The notes: a model not told the origin generated them from the letters alone. Positions 42,471-52,805 are shown, numbered from the stretch's first letter. The stretch: DNA of 64,000 nt from Paenibacillus sp. FSL K6-0276 (GCF_037977235.1 NZ_CP150276.1:3286001-3350000); one strand, 5' to 3'. Made by a program: numbers and translations.

Positions 42471-43418
42471 TCACTTCCCCAATTGCCCACTGAGTCTGCG
42501 ATAAACCGGAAATGCACTGAATTCCTCAGCTAACAATGTCTCTGGGAATATGCGTTCAGCCTCCTCAAGCAAAGGAATTAACTCTTCAGACGAGCTGTAA
42601 CGAGAACTGAAATGAGTCAGCAATAGCTGTCCTGCGTTGGCTTCCTTAGCTAACTCTGCAGCCTGATGTGCTGTGCTGTGATGATATTGATACGCCATTT
42701 CAGCTAGATCGTGAGCAAAAGTTGCTTCATGAACGATGAGATCTGCATTAAGGGAGAGTTCTAAAGCTCCCGAACAAGGTCTTGTATCTCCTAGGATCGT
42801 AACAATACGACCTCGTTTAGGTTCTCTGACAACGTCAGCAGCAGAGATTCGCATACCTTCATCCGTAATAACATCTTCACCCTTTTTTAATTTTCCATAT
42901 AACGGTCCCGGTTTCAACCCATAACTCTTAAGCAATTCCGTATTAAGGCTTCCGGGACTATCCTTTTCCGTTACCCGGTAACCATAGCTGTCAATACGGT
43001 GCTCTAGTAGTGCGGCCTCAACTTTAAATCCATCATCCTCGAATACAGTTCCTCCAGTATGCTCAACAATCTCAATCTTGTATGGAATTCGGGATTGGCT
43101 CACAGCTAAGGATATGTCTAGATATGCTTTCAATCCAGGAGGTCCGTATACCGTTAACGGCGATGTACCTCCCTGATATCCACGGCTTGATAACAGACCT
43201 GGAAGGCCAAATAAGTGATCACCATGTAAGTGAGTAATGAATAGCTTTTCCAGCTTTCCTAGCCGAATCGGTGAGCGAAGCACCTGATGCTGAGTACCTT
43301 CCCCGCAATCGAACATCCAAATACTGCGACGTTCTTCCAGCAGTCTTAATGCAACCGAGGTTACATTGCGTTGCAAAGTTGGCACTCCTGCATTTGTACC
43401 TAAAAAATATAAGTCCAT
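42471..43418 (-). CDS. rnz: ribonuclease Z
   Basis: The 315-residue metallo-beta-lactamase-fold nuclease processes tRNA 3' ends. The zinc motif THLHGDHLFGLPG (HxHxDH), the exosite-type insertion near residues 150-190 and the later ligands (GDTRPC, HHSTAHQAAELA, LTHFSSRY) are present. It follows metH with a terminator between them. About 260 bases downstream (42208-42470) show no gene. Confidence 0.94.
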   Translation of the reverse strand: MDLYFLGTNAGVPTLQRNVTSVALRLLEERRSIWMFDCGEGTQHQVLRSPIRLGKLEKLFITHLHGDHLFGLPGLLSSRGYQGGTSPLTVYGPPGLKAYLDISLAVSQSRIPYKIEIVEHTGGTVFEDDGFKVEAALLEHRIDSYGYRVTEKDSPGSLNTELLKSYGLKPGPLYGKLKKGEDVITDEGMRISAADVVREPKRGRIVTILGDTRPCSGALELSLNADLIVHEATFAHDLAEMAYQYHHSTAHQAAELAKEANAGQLLLTHFSSRYSSSEELIPLLEEAERIFPETLLAEEFSAFPVYRRLSGQLGK

Positions 43419-43484
43419 CTTTCTTCCTCCCTTCTTCTTATTGGTTGAACAATCTCTTAACTTGTCTAAACGTCATTCTTCCAG

Positions 43485-43511
43485 CAAAAAACCCCCCAGT
43501 TACGGGAGGTT
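43485..43511 (-). terminator. terminator after metH
   Basis: On the minus strand AACCTCCC pairs with GGGGGGTT (G-T allowed) around GTAACT, followed by TTTT. Confidence 0.8.
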
Positions 43512-43561
43512 CCGCTGAAAGGGATACAATCCCACTACAGACCGGGTGTATAACGAAAGAA

Positions 43562-46500
43562 TTACAGCTTCTCCACATTAAAATACTGCGCTTCTGGATG
43601 GGCGAATACCATCGCCGAAACGGAAGCCTCGGGCTCCATCATAAAGCCTTCTGTAAGGTGGACACCTATATCTTCCGGAGATAACAGCTTAAACAGTGGT
43701 CCTTGATCTTCCAGATCTGGGCATGCAGGATAACCAAATGATACACGAATCCCTTGATATCTTGCTCCATGTCTTTGCTTCATGGTCATATCTGCAGGAT
43801 CTGGGAAGCCCCATGTATCACGCATCATATGATGAACACGTTCGGCTAATCCTTCTGCTATTTCAAGCGCAACAGACTGTAAAGCGTGTGAGCGTAAATA
43901 ATCTCCATTATCCTTAAGGACTGTAGATAATTCACGAACACCATGTCCCGCAGTTACAACAAGGAATCCAACATAGTCCATAATTCCACTGTCGACCGAT
44001 TTCAAAAAGTCCGCTAGACACAGATAAGGCTCTACACCTTGTCTTGGGAAAGTAAAGGTATGCAGGATCTCGGCTGTATTCTGTGGATTATATACGATAA
44101 TATCATTGCCACTTGATTGCGCAGGGAAGAATTGATACATCGCATGAGGAGTAATCGTACCCTCCAGCATCGCTTGATGTAGAATGTCATCCACTGTACC
44201 TTTCAACTCCACAGTCCGCTCATCACCAGCAGCTAATTGCGCCTCTACAGGACCTCGTAGCCCTAGATGATGGCCCAGCAGCATTTGCATATTCACATAA
44301 GGAATAATATGCCCCACTGGATAATTACGAATTACGTGGCGTTCTAAATCTGGTGGAACAAATACAGGTGCATCTGGAGAAATTTTGGAGCGTACTGCTC
44401 TAGTTAGTGTTGGAAGCTCTTGCTTAGTAGCAACTGCTACTGCCGATTCAGCTTCCACTCGAATTTCCTCGGCAATTTTCTCCCGTTCAACAGGGTTCAT
44501 AAGCCGATTAGCAATATCTAGTCCATCCATAGCATCCTTAGCATACAACACTAGACCATCATATTCCGGTCGTATACGCGTTTTGGTGAACTTACGAGTC
44601 AAGGCGGCGCCACCTACCATAATCGGCACATCAATCCCAGCCGTGCGTAAGTCTTGTGCGGTCAATACCATCTGCTGTGCCGACTTTACAAGCAATCCAG
44701 ACAATCCGATCGCATCAGCTTTTTCACGACGAAACGCTTCGATAATGGTCTCAGGTGGTACTTTTATACCCAAATTTATGATCTGATAACCATTGTTGGA
44801 TAAGATGATCTCCACCAAGTTCTTTCCTATATCATGAACGTCACCTTTTACAGTTGCCAGCATTATTTTTCCTTTAACGGCTGTCTCATCCTTCTGCATA
44901 AATTGCTCCAAATGACCAACAGAAGCCTTCATCACTTCAGCGCTTTGCAGTACTTCAGCAACAATCAACTCATTGTTATTAAATAACCGTCCAACCTCTG
45001 ACATCCCAGCCATTAGTGGGCCATTGATAATTTCCAAAGGTCCTGATTTGGTAAGAGCCTCATTAAGGTCAGGAATGAGTCCTTCTTTGGTGCCTTCAAC
45101 CACATAAGAAGCTAGACGCTCTTCCAACGATAGGTTGGAAATCTTCTCTTTTTTCTCTACCTTCTTACCTCGGAAGGCGGCTACAAAAGCAGCAAGCGTA
45201 TCGTCATTCGTGTTATAAATCAATTCCTCAGCAAGGTGACGATCTTCAGCAGAAATAGAAGCATAGCGCTCCACCTTCTCTGTATTCACGATCGCATAAT
45301 CCAATCCAGCCTTAGTACACTCATAGAGGAATACTGAGTTCAGAACCTCACGTCCCGCTTCCGGTAATCCAAAGGAGACATTACTGATCCCTAGAATTGT
45401 ATGAACACCTGGAAGGGCTTCTTTGATCAAGCGAATACCATCGATCGTTTCTTTGGCAGAGCCGATATATTGTTCATCCCCAGTTCCTACAGGGAACACT
45501 AGTGTATCGAAGATGATATCTTCTACAGCTAAACCGTACTTATTCACCAGTAGGTCATAGGAACGTTTAGCAACTTCCAGTTTATCCGTAGCCTTGATCG
45601 CTTGTCCTGACTCATCAATCGTACCTACAACGATAGCTGCGCCATACTTATGAATCAGCGGAGTGACCAGTTCGAATTTTTCTTCACCATCTTCAAGGTT
45701 AATGGAGTTAATTATAGCCTTACCTTGACAGTACTGTAACGCCAAATCAATAACCTTAGGGTCGGTTGTATCTATCATCAGAGGAACCTTAACCTTCTTC
45801 ACAACTAGCTCTAGAAAAAGCTTAATATCCTCAGTCTCATCACGGTCCGGATCTTGCACGCAGACATCAATGACTTGCGCACCACTCTTCACCTGAGCAC
45901 GGGCAATTTCTGAGGCTTCCTCATATTTGCCTTCGACGATAAGACGTTTAAACTTGCGAGAGCCTAGTACATTCGTACGTTCACCAACCATGTATGGACG
46001 GTTGTCGTTCTCAATATAGATGGGCTCAATACCTGAAAGTGCCGGTGGATGATTCCCTGAAAGCGGACGTGGAGGGAATTGTGAAAGTGCATCAGACATT
46101 GCGCGGATATGTTCCGGTGTCGTTCCGCAGCAACCCCCTGCAATGTTAAGCCATCCTTTTTCCGCAAACGCAGCAATCTTACGAGCAAGAGAATCGGGAG
46201 ATTCATGATAATGTCCATTCTCATCTGGCAACCCAGCGTTCGGATAACAACTCACAGCCGCTGAAGAGATCGCCGAAAGCGAACGAATATGATCCCGCAT
46301 GAACTCTGGACCCGTCGCACAGTTCAGACCAATAGAGATTGGCTTCAAATGTTCTAGTGAAATATAGAAAGCTTCAATGTTCTGACCGGCAAGTGTTGTG
46401 CCCATCGGTTCTATCGTTCCCGAAATCATGACCGGCAATTTGATACCCGTCTTCTCAAACGCATTACGAATTCCAATACTTCCAGCCTTAACGTTCAGAG

Positions 46501-46999
46501 TATCCTGAGAGGTCTCTAGCAGTAACGCATCCACTTTACCATCAATTAGTGCCACTGCCTGTTCTTCGTAGCTATCAACGAGCTCTTGGAAAGTGACGCC
46601 TCCTGTGACAGAGAGAGTCTTTGTTGTAGGACCCATCGCACCTACGACATATCGGGGACGGTCAGGCGTATCATATTTTTCAACGGCATTGCGAGCTAGC
46701 TTTGCTGCAACCAGATTAATTTCACGAGCCCGTTGCGGAATATCATATTCGGCAAGTACAACAGACGTTGCACCAAATGTATTCGTTTCTATAAGATCAG
46801 CACCTGCTTCAAGATACTGCTCATGAATCGTCTGAATTACTTCTGGACGAGTTAATACTAGCATTTCATTACAGCCGTCCAATTCTTCCCCACCAAAATC
46901 TTCACCTGTCAGAGGCACCTGTTGGATCATTGTGCCCATTGCACCATCTAGAATCAAGATCCTTTGTTGTAAGCTTTCCTCAAGTGTAAATTTAGCCAA
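43562..46999 (-). CDS. metH: cobalamin-dependent methionine synthase
   Basis: The 1145-residue protein has four modules: homocysteine-binding barrel (about 1-310, zinc ligands in GLNCATG and [13 protein letters not shown]), methyltetrahydrofolate-binding domain (about 335-600), cobalamin domain (about 640-880, DVHDIGKN with the axial His) and the AdoMet reactivation domain (about 900-1140, [14 protein letters not shown]). It makes methionine from homocysteine. The start is a TTG behind GGGGGGATT. I looked for an S-box or cobalamin riboswitch in the 115 bases upstream and saw none. Confidence 0.96.
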   Translation of the reverse strand: MAKFTLEESLQQRILILDGAMGTMIQQVPLTGEDFGGEELDGCNEMLVLTRPEVIQTIHEQYLEAGADLIETNTFGATSVVLAEYDIPQRAREINLVAAKLARNAVEKYDTPDRPRYVVGAMGPTTKTLSVTGGVTFQELVDSYEEQAVALIDGKVDALLLETSQDTLNVKAGSIGIRNAFEKTGIKLPVMISGTIEPMGTTLAGQNIEAFYISLEHLKPISIGLNCATGPEFMRDHIRSLSAISSAAVSCYPNAGLPDENGHYHESPDSLARKIAAFAEKGWLNIAGGCCGTTPEHIRAMSDALSQFPPRPLSGNHPPALSGIEPIYIENDNRPYMVGERTNVLGSRKFKRLIVEGKYEEASEIARAQVKSGAQVIDVCVQDPDRDETEDIKLFLELVVKKVKVPLMIDTTDPKVIDLALQYCQGKAIINSINLEDGEEKFELVTPLIHKYGAAIVVGTIDESGQAIKATDKLEVAKRSYDLLVNKYGLAVEDIIFDTLVFPVGTGDEQYIGSAKETIDGIRLIKEALPGVHTILGISNVSFGLPEAGREVLNSVFLYECTKAGLDYAIVNTEKVERYASISAEDRHLAEELIYNTNDDTLAAFVAAFRGKKVEKKEKISNLSLEERLASYVVEGTKEGLIPDLNEALTKSGPLEIINGPLMAGMSEVGRLFNNNELIVAEVLQSAEVMKASVGHLEQFMQKDETAVKGKIMLATVKGDVHDIGKNLVEIILSNNGYQIINLGIKVPPETIIEAFRREKADAIGLSGLLVKSAQQMVLTAQDLRTAGIDVPIMVGGAALTRKFTKTRIRPEYDGLVLYAKDAMDGLDIANRLMNPVEREKIAEEIRVEAESAVAVATKQELPTLTRAVRSKISPDAPVFVPPDLERHVIRNYPVGHIIPYVNMQMLLGHHLGLRGPVEAQLAAGDERTVELKGTVDDILHQAMLEGTITPHAMYQFFPAQSSGNDIIVYNPQNTAEILHTFTFPRQGVEPYLCLADFLKSVDSGIMDYVGFLVVTAGHGVRELSTVLKDNGDYLRSHALQSVALEIAEGLAERVHHMMRDTWGFPDPADMTMKQRHGARYQGIRVSFGYPACPDLEDQGPLFKLLSPEDIGVHLTEGFMMEPEASVSAMVFAHPEAQYFNVEKL

Positions 47000-47113
47000 C
47001 GTCTAATCCCCCCAGTAAAACATTAGAGTAAGTTTAGCAGAATAAAGGAATTTCGGAAAGCCTTCCTTTCCACTCTGCATTATCTGTAATCATAGGAATT
47101 GCTATTCTTTTTA

Positions 47114-47539
47114 TTATGGTTTCACAGAGAGTTCTTTATTAGGCATAGAATGCTGAGTTCTAGCAGTTACGTGTGATGTAACAATATATTGTCCTTCTTT
47201 CGCAAGTGTTCCTTCTGCTTGATAGATTCCATCACCGACTAGCTTCCCTTTAAATTCAATTTTGTGTTCACTATCATCTTTACTCACAATTTCGAACAGA
47301 ACCTCTTTCGCATCATCCACTGCCAAGTTGTCTTGCGTCACCACAGCCTCAAAGGTCACCTTCTGATTTACAACAACCTCTTCAGGACTCCAATGTAACT
47401 CGACCTTGATAGGTTCCATAGACATGTTCATATTCATGTTATGTATTCCAGAATGTTTGGTTTGGTCTGATGAACATCCTCCTAGAACTAAAAGTGTTGC
47501 ACCTAATAATAAAGGAACGATTGTTCTTGAAATCTTCAT
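47114..47539 (-). CDS. FixH/YtkA-like lipoprotein
   Basis: The 141-residue protein has a lipoprotein signal peptide with lipobox VLGGCSS. A His/Met-rich segment follows (HSGIHNMNMNMSM, about residues 29-41) that could bind copper. The rest is a YtkA/FixH-like beta-sandwich (ELHWSPEEVVVNQKVTFEA). It is anchored outside the membrane. GGGAGGACTC precedes the ATG. Function is not established; metal chaperoning is only suggested by the Met/His cluster. Confidence 0.82.
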   Translation of the reverse strand: MKISRTIVPLLLGATLLVLGGCSSDQTKHSGIHNMNMNMSMEPIKVELHWSPEEVVVNQKVTFEAVVTQDNLAVDDAKEVLFEIVSKDDSEHKIEFKGKLVGDGIYQAEGTLAKEGQYIVTSHVTARTQHSMPNKELSVKP

Positions 47540-47720
47540 ATAGAGTCCTCCCAGCCGATTTGAATACTAAGAATCTACCAATTCATGTTATACATTCTCC
47601 ATCTATTATACACATTATTATTGGTTTTTCAGTATTTCGCATCAATTCAGCTTAACTCTTGTGACTAAAATCATATACTAGCAAATTGCATCAATCTTAC
47701 TAAGCATTATTTAGATATAA

Positions 47721-47768
47721 AGAAAGACAGCAAGCCTCCTAGTAACCCAGGAACTCACTGCCTTCTTA
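47721..47768 (-). terminator. terminator after the YjjG-like HAD gene
   Basis: A long imperfect stem (AAGGCAGTGAG ... CTTGCTGTCTTT, with inner CCTGGG/CTAGG pairing) is followed on the minus strand by TTTCTTT. Confidence 0.55.
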
Positions 47769-47801
47769 AGGCTTAAATGAATGAAAGCCTTTTACTCAAC
47801 T

Positions 47802-48587
47802 TTATAAAGATTGGACTAATGAAAGAAGCTCTCCAAGATGTTTAATTTCATAATCCGGCTGAATTTCCGGATCTGGCTGTTTGCCTTTTCTATTAATCCA
47901 AACCGTAGTCAAACCTGTTGCCAACCCACCACGAATATCCGTTGTAAGCTTATCTCCGACCATGACTCCTTGCTCAGGTGCAATATCTAAAAGCTCTAGG
48001 GCATGCAGAAAAATATCCTTATCCGGTTTTCCTTTGCCGAAGCTTCCAGAAATCACGATGTGATCAAAGAAAGGAACGATTTCAGGTACGCCATCTAATT
48101 TCTCTTGTTGCAATGCAGGGCATCCATTAGTCAATAGCAATAGCTTAACTTTTCCCTTCAGCTCTTCAAGCACCTGAATTGTTTCTTCATAGATGTAAGG
48201 CCGATTTCTACGCTCTGCTGCGAATTTGGCTGCTAATGTCTCAGCAAGAGCTTCGTCCTCTACACCAAGTGCTGCAAGACCACGACGCCATGCCTCTTTA
48301 CGATATCCCGGTGCAAGCTGCTCCAATTGACGGAATTCCGGCTGTTCACCTGCAGTAAAGTTCCCCCAAAGTGCTTCAAACGGATTAATCCCAATCATTT
48401 TTGTAAAAGGGTTCGTTTCGTAGGATTCATATAGTCCTATGGCTTCTTTACGCACCGCAAGTTCCAGTTCTTGTGGATCAATCGTATCCCCAGCGGCTTC
48501 ACATGCAGAACGAAATGCTTCATTGACGCTCCGATCATCCCAGAGCAGTGTATCATCAAGGTCAAATAGTACGGCGGAAATTGGCAT
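47802..48587 (-). CDS. HAD-superfamily hydrolase (YjjG-like)
   Basis: The 261-residue C1-cap HAD protein has LFDLDDTLLWD (nucleophile and acid Asp), LLLTNGCPALQ (motif II), GKGKPDKDIF (Lys) and VMVGDKLTTDIRGG (metal acids). Members with this DD-TL pattern include nucleotide 5'-phosphatases. It lies 33 bases downstream of the two-helix membrane protein gene. Confidence 0.87.
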   Translation of the reverse strand: MPISAVLFDLDDTLLWDDRSVNEAFRSACEAAGDTIDPQELELAVRKEAIGLYESYETNPFTKMIGINPFEALWGNFTAGEQPEFRQLEQLAPGYRKEAWRRGLAALGVEDEALAETLAAKFAAERRNRPYIYEETIQVLEELKGKVKLLLLTNGCPALQQEKLDGVPEIVPFFDHIVISGSFGKGKPDKDIFLHALELLDIAPEQGVMVGDKLTTDIRGGLATGLTTVWINRKGKQPDPEIQPDYEIKHLGELLSLVQSL

Positions 48588-48620
48588 TACAGGTCTCCCT
48601 CTCCCATGGCTGGTTAATTT

Positions 48621-49148
48621 CTAATCGTGAACTACTTCAATTTGGTGAGCTTTTGCGAATGCTTCCAGTCGAGTCCCCATCGCATTGGTATCATAACGAT
48701 TCATAAGTCTGGTAAAAATCCATTTCGTGCGTTTGCCTTTATGCTTAATAACAACAGCTCCACGCGAAAGGATGATTTTCTCAATATCAGAAGCTGGTAG
48801 ATAACGTTCACGATTGAATTTTATAGTAGATAGTCTAGCATTCTCTACCTTCAAGTACGGACGTCGGAAGAACAGAAGTGCAGCTAGTAAGTAGTACAAA
48901 ACGACTCCTAGCCAGTTCATAAGCATACCATTGCCTTTGGCCTGGTCCACTGAACCAATCATCCAAAACATAGTACCAAGCACTAATAACACTACTGGAA
49001 ATGCAATGTTACGGCCTTTAAAGGTTTCGCTGTTCTTACCAGGAGATTTAGATTTAGATGCGTAAATCGTTTCCTTCCCCTGTTTCTTTCTTTGCTTGTT
49101 AATTTGCTGTGTGTTGCGTTGAACCATTCTTTCCCAAGAACGGGCCAT
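48621..49148 (-). CDS. two-helix membrane protein, unknown function
   Basis: The 175-residue protein has a very basic N-terminal 45 residues, two membrane helices (about 48-66 and 79-97) with a short loop, and a cytosolic C-terminal domain of about 75 residues. The latter (KVENARLSTIKFNRERYLP ... DIEKIILSRGAVVI) has the strand pattern of a small PH-like domain. The start ATG follows GGGGGAACG. No specific family is recognised. Confidence 0.7.
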   Translation of the reverse strand: MARSWERMVQRNTQQINKQRKKQGKETIYASKSKSPGKNSETFKGRNIAFPVVLLVLGTMFWMIGSVDQAKGNGMLMNWLGVVLYYLLAALLFFRRPYLKVENARLSTIKFNRERYLPASDIEKIILSRGAVVIKHKGKRTKWIFTRLMNRYDTNAMGTRLEAFAKAHQIEVVHD

Positions 49149-49197
49149 ATGCGTTCCCCCTAGTCATCCAGTAATATCTATGAAAAGGAACAGGGTG

Positions 49198-49407
49198 TTA
49201 ATGTTTAAGCCCCTTGTTACCTTGTTCATGCTCCTCATTATCGACCAATTCAATCGTATTCAATTGTGCTCGGAAGTTATTGCGAATATTCCCCAAATAA
49301 ATTTCACGAAGCTTGGCGCGTTCCGCCGTTTCCTCTTGATTAAGGCCTACGCTCTTCTGTTTGCGTGCCAATTCGTTAATACGCGCGACCAACTCATCAA
49401 TATTCAA
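49198..49407 (-). CDS. DUF896 small protein (YnzC-like)
   Basis: The 69-residue protein has the DUF896 pattern: INELARKQKSVGLNQEETAERAKLR-type helical hairpin followed by YLGNIRNNFRAQL. In B. subtilis a close homologue lies in the SOS-regulated yneA region; here it also follows yneA. The start is TTG behind GGGAGGG. The DNA-damage link is inferred from position only. Confidence 0.88.
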   Translation of the reverse strand: MNIDELVARINELARKQKSVGLNQEETAERAKLREIYLGNIRNNFRAQLNTIELVDNEEHEQGNKGLKH

Positions 49408-49450
49408 AACTTTCCCTCCCCATATAAATTAATTCTAACTCTGCCATGAG

Positions 49451-49488
49451 AAAAAGAGCTTGTCAAGGTTTACTCCCTGCAAGCTCTT
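49451..49488 (-). terminator. terminator after yneA-like gene
   Basis: AAGAGCTTG / CAAGCTCTT forms a perfect 9-base stem, followed on the minus strand by TTTTTC. Confidence 0.85.
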
Positions 49489-49516
49489 CATGTCCTCTTA
49501 TTATGTTCTTAGAATA

Positions 49517-49930
49517 TTAATAAAAAGGTAAAGTGAGAATATCTCCAGCATTAATCTGACTACCTTTAATGCCATTGGATTTTTTAATTCCTTCTATATA
49601 TACAGCCGTCTTCATATCAGAAGGTTTATTCTCAAGAGCAATACTCCAAAGTGTATCTCCACGTTCAACCACTACGCGCTTCTCATCCTTCATTAAAGTA
49701 GTAGATCCTGCAAATACATTGCCTACTACTGTAAGTCCTGATAGTACGAGCACAATGATCAATGTCAGTTTAACAACAAAATCTCTCCGGAACAAACGCA
49801 TTAATCGTTCAAGCAAAAGCTCTGTAATCTCTTTAATCTGAGCTGAATAACGGGGAATAGGATTATTTCCTAAAGATTCAACCACTGGGGCTTTATCGTA
49901 GATGCTACGGTATGTACTGTATTTTAACAT
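49517..49930 (-). CDS. yneA: LysM protein, YneA-like SOS cell-division inhibitor
   Basis: The start is at ATG 49930, with GGAGG 9 bases upstream; 137 residues. There is one membrane helix at about residues 52-72 and an extracellular LysM domain (RVVVERGDTLWSIALEN). The gene is divergent from lexA and has three LexA-type boxes in its promoter region, exactly the B. subtilis lexA-yneA arrangement. The homologue delays septation after DNA damage. The cytosolic N-terminus (about 50 residues) is longer than in B. subtilis YneA. Confidence 0.85.
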   Translation of the reverse strand: MLKYSTYRSIYDKAPVVESLGNNPIPRYSAQIKEITELLLERLMRLFRRDFVVKLTLIIVLVLSGLTVVGNVFAGSTTLMKDEKRVVVERGDTLWSIALENKPSDMKTAVYIEGIKKSNGIKGSQINAGDILTLPFY

Positions 49931-49943
49931 GAATATCATCCTC

Positions 49944-50022
49944 CAAACACTTGTTCTTACTTTTGAAATTATAATAACACGAACATGTGTTTTGTTCAAT
50001 ACTATTTTAGAACAATTGTTCT
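49944..50022 (-). promoter_or_regulatory. SOS promoter of yneA with three LexA boxes
   Basis: CGAAC-N4-GTTCG-like boxes lie at 49944-49957 (CAAACACTTGTTCT), 49980-49993 (CGAACATGTGTTTT) and 50009-50022 (AGAACAATTGTTCT, perfect palindrome). A promoter with -35 TTGAAC (49994-49999) and -10 TATTAT (49971-49976), spacing 17, overlaps the middle box. Confidence 0.8.
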
Positions 50023-50152
50023 CTTTTTTTCAGAGGTTGATATTTACCATATTATTCATATAAAGAACCATTCTTATCATTTAGATGAAGGAAACGTAAT
50101 CAATACAAGACTACCATTTATTAACTCTTTCGAATTAATATTTATAATAGTT

Positions 50153-50192
50153 AGAACTTATGTTTGTGCGAACGGTAGTTCTATGTTATAAT
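50153..50192 (+). promoter_or_regulatory. autoregulated lexA promoter with two LexA boxes
   Basis: -35 TTGTGC (50164-50169), 17-base spacer and -10 TATAAT (50187-50192). LexA-type boxes AGAACTTATGTTTG (50153-50166) and CGAACGGTAGTTCT (50169-50182) cover the -35 element and spacer. Confidence 0.82.
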
Positions 50193-50225
50193 TTTCCCAA
50201 ACATTACTATATGGGGTTGATTCCA

Positions 50226-50852
50226 ATGTCAAAGATTTCAAGTCGCCAACTGGCGATCCTGGAATTTATACGTAGCGAAGTCCGCAGCAAGGGTTATCCT
50301 CCTTCCGTCCGGGAGATTGGAGAAGCTGTTGGCCTTGCTTCCAGCTCCACAGTTCACGGTCATTTGGATCGGCTAGAGAAGAAGGGACTTATCCGTCGAG
50401 ATCCAACGAAGCCTCGTGCGATAGAATTGCTTGGCCAAGAGGATTCCGAGAATGTCCATCATTTCGCACAAACCGTCGCTCGCATTCCTGTCGTAGGTAA
50501 GGTTACCGCCGGGGTTCCTATCACTGCTACTGAGAATATTGAAGACTACTTCCCGCTTCCAACTCACTATGTTGGAGATAACAAAGTATTTATGTTATCG
50601 GTTCAAGGTGACAGTATGGTCGAAGCTGGGATTATGAATGGTGACTATGTAATTGTTCGCCAACAACAAACGGCTGATAACGGAGATATCGTTGTAGCTA
50701 TGACCGAAGAAGATGAAGCAACCGTTAAGACCTTTTATAAAGAACGTGATCATATACGTCTTCAGCCGGAGAATCCGGCGTACGAGCCTCTTCGCCTTAA
50801 TCGCGTGACCATTCTCGGCAGAGTTATCGGATTATTTCGAGATATCCACTAA
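50226..50852 (+). CDS. lexA: LexA SOS repressor
   Basis: The start is ATG 50226 ([12 protein letters not shown]; 208 residues). The N-terminal winged HTH contains [19 protein letters not shown]. The cleavage site is Ala-Gly in GKVTAGVPI, the catalytic serine is in GDSMVEAGI and the lysine in EDEATVKTF. It represses itself and the divergent yneA and self-cleaves on RecA filaments. Confidence 0.96.
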   Translation: MSKISSRQLAILEFIRSEVRSKGYPPSVREIGEAVGLASSSTVHGHLDRLEKKGLIRRDPTKPRAIELLGQEDSENVHHFAQTVARIPVVGKVTAGVPITATENIEDYFPLPTHYVGDNKVFMLSVQGDSMVEAGIMNGDYVIVRQQQTADNGDIVVAMTEEDEATVKTFYKERDHIRLQPENPAYEPLRLNRVTILGRVIGLFRDIH

Positions 50853-50873
50853 GTATGCACTCCTACCAACCGA

Positions 50874-50909
50874 AAACGGATACCGTCCTTTAAAGGACGG
50901 TATCCGTTT
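50874..50909 (+). terminator. perfect palindromic terminator after lexA
   Basis: AAACGGATACCGTCC pairs perfectly with its complement around TTTAAA. The T-run on the plus strand is short. Confidence 0.7.
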
Positions 50910-50965
50910 CTACGAGAAGTATAAGGATAATGTATACCGTAAAATATATACTTTCTTTTATTTTT

Positions 50966-51001
50966 AAAATAGCTGTTCTGCAAATGCAGAACAGCTATTT
51001 T
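50966..51001. terminator. second perfect hairpin between lexA and the L,D-transpeptidase
   Basis: AAAATAGCTGTTCTGC and its exact complement form a 16-base stem with loop AAAT. The flanking A and T runs make it work as a bidirectional terminator. Confidence 0.7.
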
Positions 51002-51124
51002 ACTGTTATCTAACTCCATCAATCAAGTTCAGAACATTTGTTCCCATGGGCTAAAATGGCCATTTTTAATGAATAACCGTTTATGCGTCCTGCTCATATC
51101 CTAATTAGAAAGGAGTGTTGCACA

Positions 51125-51463
51125 ATGCCAAATTACCGAATAATAGTTGATCTGACGCAACGTATGCTTTATCTTCTTGATAACGACATTGTGATCAGGG
51201 GCTTCCCAGTCGGAATCGGTAAAATGTTAACTCAATCACCACTCGGTGACTTCACAATTATTAACAAACAGCCTGATCCAGGCGGTCCGTTTGGGGTCTT
51301 TTGGATGGGTCTATCTAAGCCTCACTATGGGATACATGGAAATAACGATCCCGCATCCATAGGGCACGAAGTTTCCCACGGTTGTATTCGTATGTACAAT
51401 GAGGATGTGTTAACACTAGCTGCGATTGTTCCGATTGGAACACGAGTAACGATCAGGAATTAA
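51125..51463 (+). CDS. L,D-transpeptidase catalytic domain protein (YkuD type)
   Basis: The start ATG 51125 follows AAAGGAG; 112 residues. It is a bare YkuD domain with GIHGNNDP and the catalytic [12 protein letters not shown] (Cys). There is no signal peptide, membrane helix or LysM module, unlike B. subtilis YkuD. It either works with an unusual export route or acts in the cytoplasm. The family forms 3-3 peptidoglycan cross-links. Confidence 0.88.
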   Translation: MPNYRIIVDLTQRMLYLLDNDIVIRGFPVGIGKMLTQSPLGDFTIINKQPDPGGPFGVFWMGLSKPHYGIHGNNDPASIGHEVSHGCIRMYNEDVLTLAAIVPIGTRVTIRN

Positions 51464-51610
51464 ATCTATCCATAGATAAACACGCCTCAATCATAGTTCA
51501 ATGGATGGGGTGTGTTTGTAATTAAGTATTTTTGATGGCGTAATAGGAATCTTGTGGTTATATGTCGAATATTGTTAACAGGATTTCAAATTGAAAGGAA
51601 GTGTTTAGTT

Positions 51611-51991
51611 TTGAACAACTCAAAAATTAGAACCCTCGTCGATTTTAAAGTCGATGCACTTGTTAAACTCTCCGGCTTATTGTTAAATAACGATCAAGCT
51701 AGTGGAAAAAAAGTAAACCTCCTCACCTCATTTGGCAGCATACAAGGGACGATCTCCCCTACCACCTCCAATAAAGAGGACGTTTTTGACTTAAAATCTT
51801 TGATGGATGATGTCATTGTGGACGAATACATATCCTATCTAGGCGCAGAACATCCCGATAAAAATTTCAGCTATAACTTTATAGTCCTCAATGATGTTTC
51901 TGTAAGACCCTATGCTAACTATGAATCTCCGATCGAATACAAACAGCTAATTGTTTATACCGATCAAATCACAGCCTTCAATTTCTTATGA
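51611..51991 (+). CDS. hypothetical protein
   Basis: The TTG start at 51611 follows AAAGGAAG; 126 residues. There is no signal peptide or membrane helix. The sequence has an N-terminal LVDFKVDALVKLSGLLLNN helix and a beta-rich, acidic C-terminal half. I recognise no family. It is flanked by terminators, so it is a single transcription unit. Confidence 0.6.
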   Translation: MNNSKIRTLVDFKVDALVKLSGLLLNNDQASGKKVNLLTSFGSIQGTISPTTSNKEDVFDLKSLMDDVIVDEYISYLGAEHPDKNFSYNFIVLNDVSVRPYANYESPIEYKQLIVYTDQITAFNFL

Positions 51992-52015
51992 TTTTGACAT
52001 ATTTACATTAAAAAA

Positions 52016-52095
52016 GCATTAAACAAAGCACTCAAATCGCTGCTCTAATTTTGCACTCCATTTGCAGAATCGGTAGCTCTGGGTGCTTTCTTTTT
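52016..52095 (+). terminator. long-range terminator after the 51611 gene
   Basis: AAAGCAC at about 52017 pairs with GTGCTTT at about 52083, with intervening bases able to form an inner stem, followed by CTTTTTT. Confidence 0.55.
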
Positions 52096-52226
52096 TGCTT
52101 ATCCTCTAATCGTTCCTATATTTCAGCGATTTTCACTTTTAACAGATACTAGTAGAGAAGATTCAGGCATATCTTTCAATAAGCAATAAATCTTGCTCTA
52201 CTGAGATAACTAGGAGGTGTGATTAC

Positions 52227-52805
52227 ATGCTGATTTTCTTGATATACCTGTTTGCTATTTTAGGAGTTGTCTTAATTCTAAGTGCCGGTATTTTGGAATT
52301 GAAAAAGCTATCTACTTCTTCAGAACTTTCAAAGCTGTTAAACGCAATCTCATCTTTTAACATCATATTCAGCAAAACATTCATTCCCCCCAATCAATCT
52401 CACTTGATCGCCCTTAACGAACCTTATAAGAAAATAGCTATAGGCACCAGCAATCCGAAGACAAGCAAAAAAGCTATAGCAAAGCTATACTCCTTCGATA
52501 ATGTATTGGGATCAGAGATTGTTGTTAACGCACTAACCCTTTCAAAAGTATCCAAAAGACAACAAAGCAGCAAAACAACTGCTTCAAGTGCGAATATTAA
52601 TGTGCTTAATAGCGCTGACGAAGAGGCTAGTGTTATTGAGGAACTTACGCTTAAAATATATATGAACAGCAGTGAAATGCCTGTGTATAGCATCTCCTTC
52701 TTGCCAGGCTTATTGCCCATTAAACAATCTGACAATCAGTATAAAGAAGCCTACTCCCAAGTACAGCAATTGCATGCATTCTTCAGGTCGATCATATCCG
52801 AATAA
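52227..52805 (+). CDS. membrane-anchored protein, possible PH-like domain
   Basis: The ATG follows AGGAGGTGTG; 192 residues. One N-terminal membrane helix (about 1-22) is followed by a soluble region. KIAIGTSNPKTSKKAIAKLY and YSFDNVLGSEIVVNALTLSK, then a variable segment and ELTLKIYMNSSEMPVYSI, recall the PH-like domains of some Bacilli surface or stress proteins. The assignment is weak. It is convergent with the methyltransferase gene, with one base between them. Confidence 0.6.
   Translation: MLIFLIYLFAILGVVLILSAGILELKKLSTSSELSKLLNAISSFNIIFSKTFIPPNQSHLIALNEPYKKIAIGTSNPKTSKKAIAKLYSFDNVLGSEIVVNALTLSKVSKRQQSSKTTASSANINVLNSADEEASVIEELTLKIYMNSSEMPVYSISFLPGLLPIKQSDNQYKEAYSQVQQLHAFFRSIISE

Noticed and set aside
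47000..47113. SAM or cobalamin riboswitch before metH
   Set aside because: The leader is only about 115 bases and shows neither S-box nor B12-box sequence.
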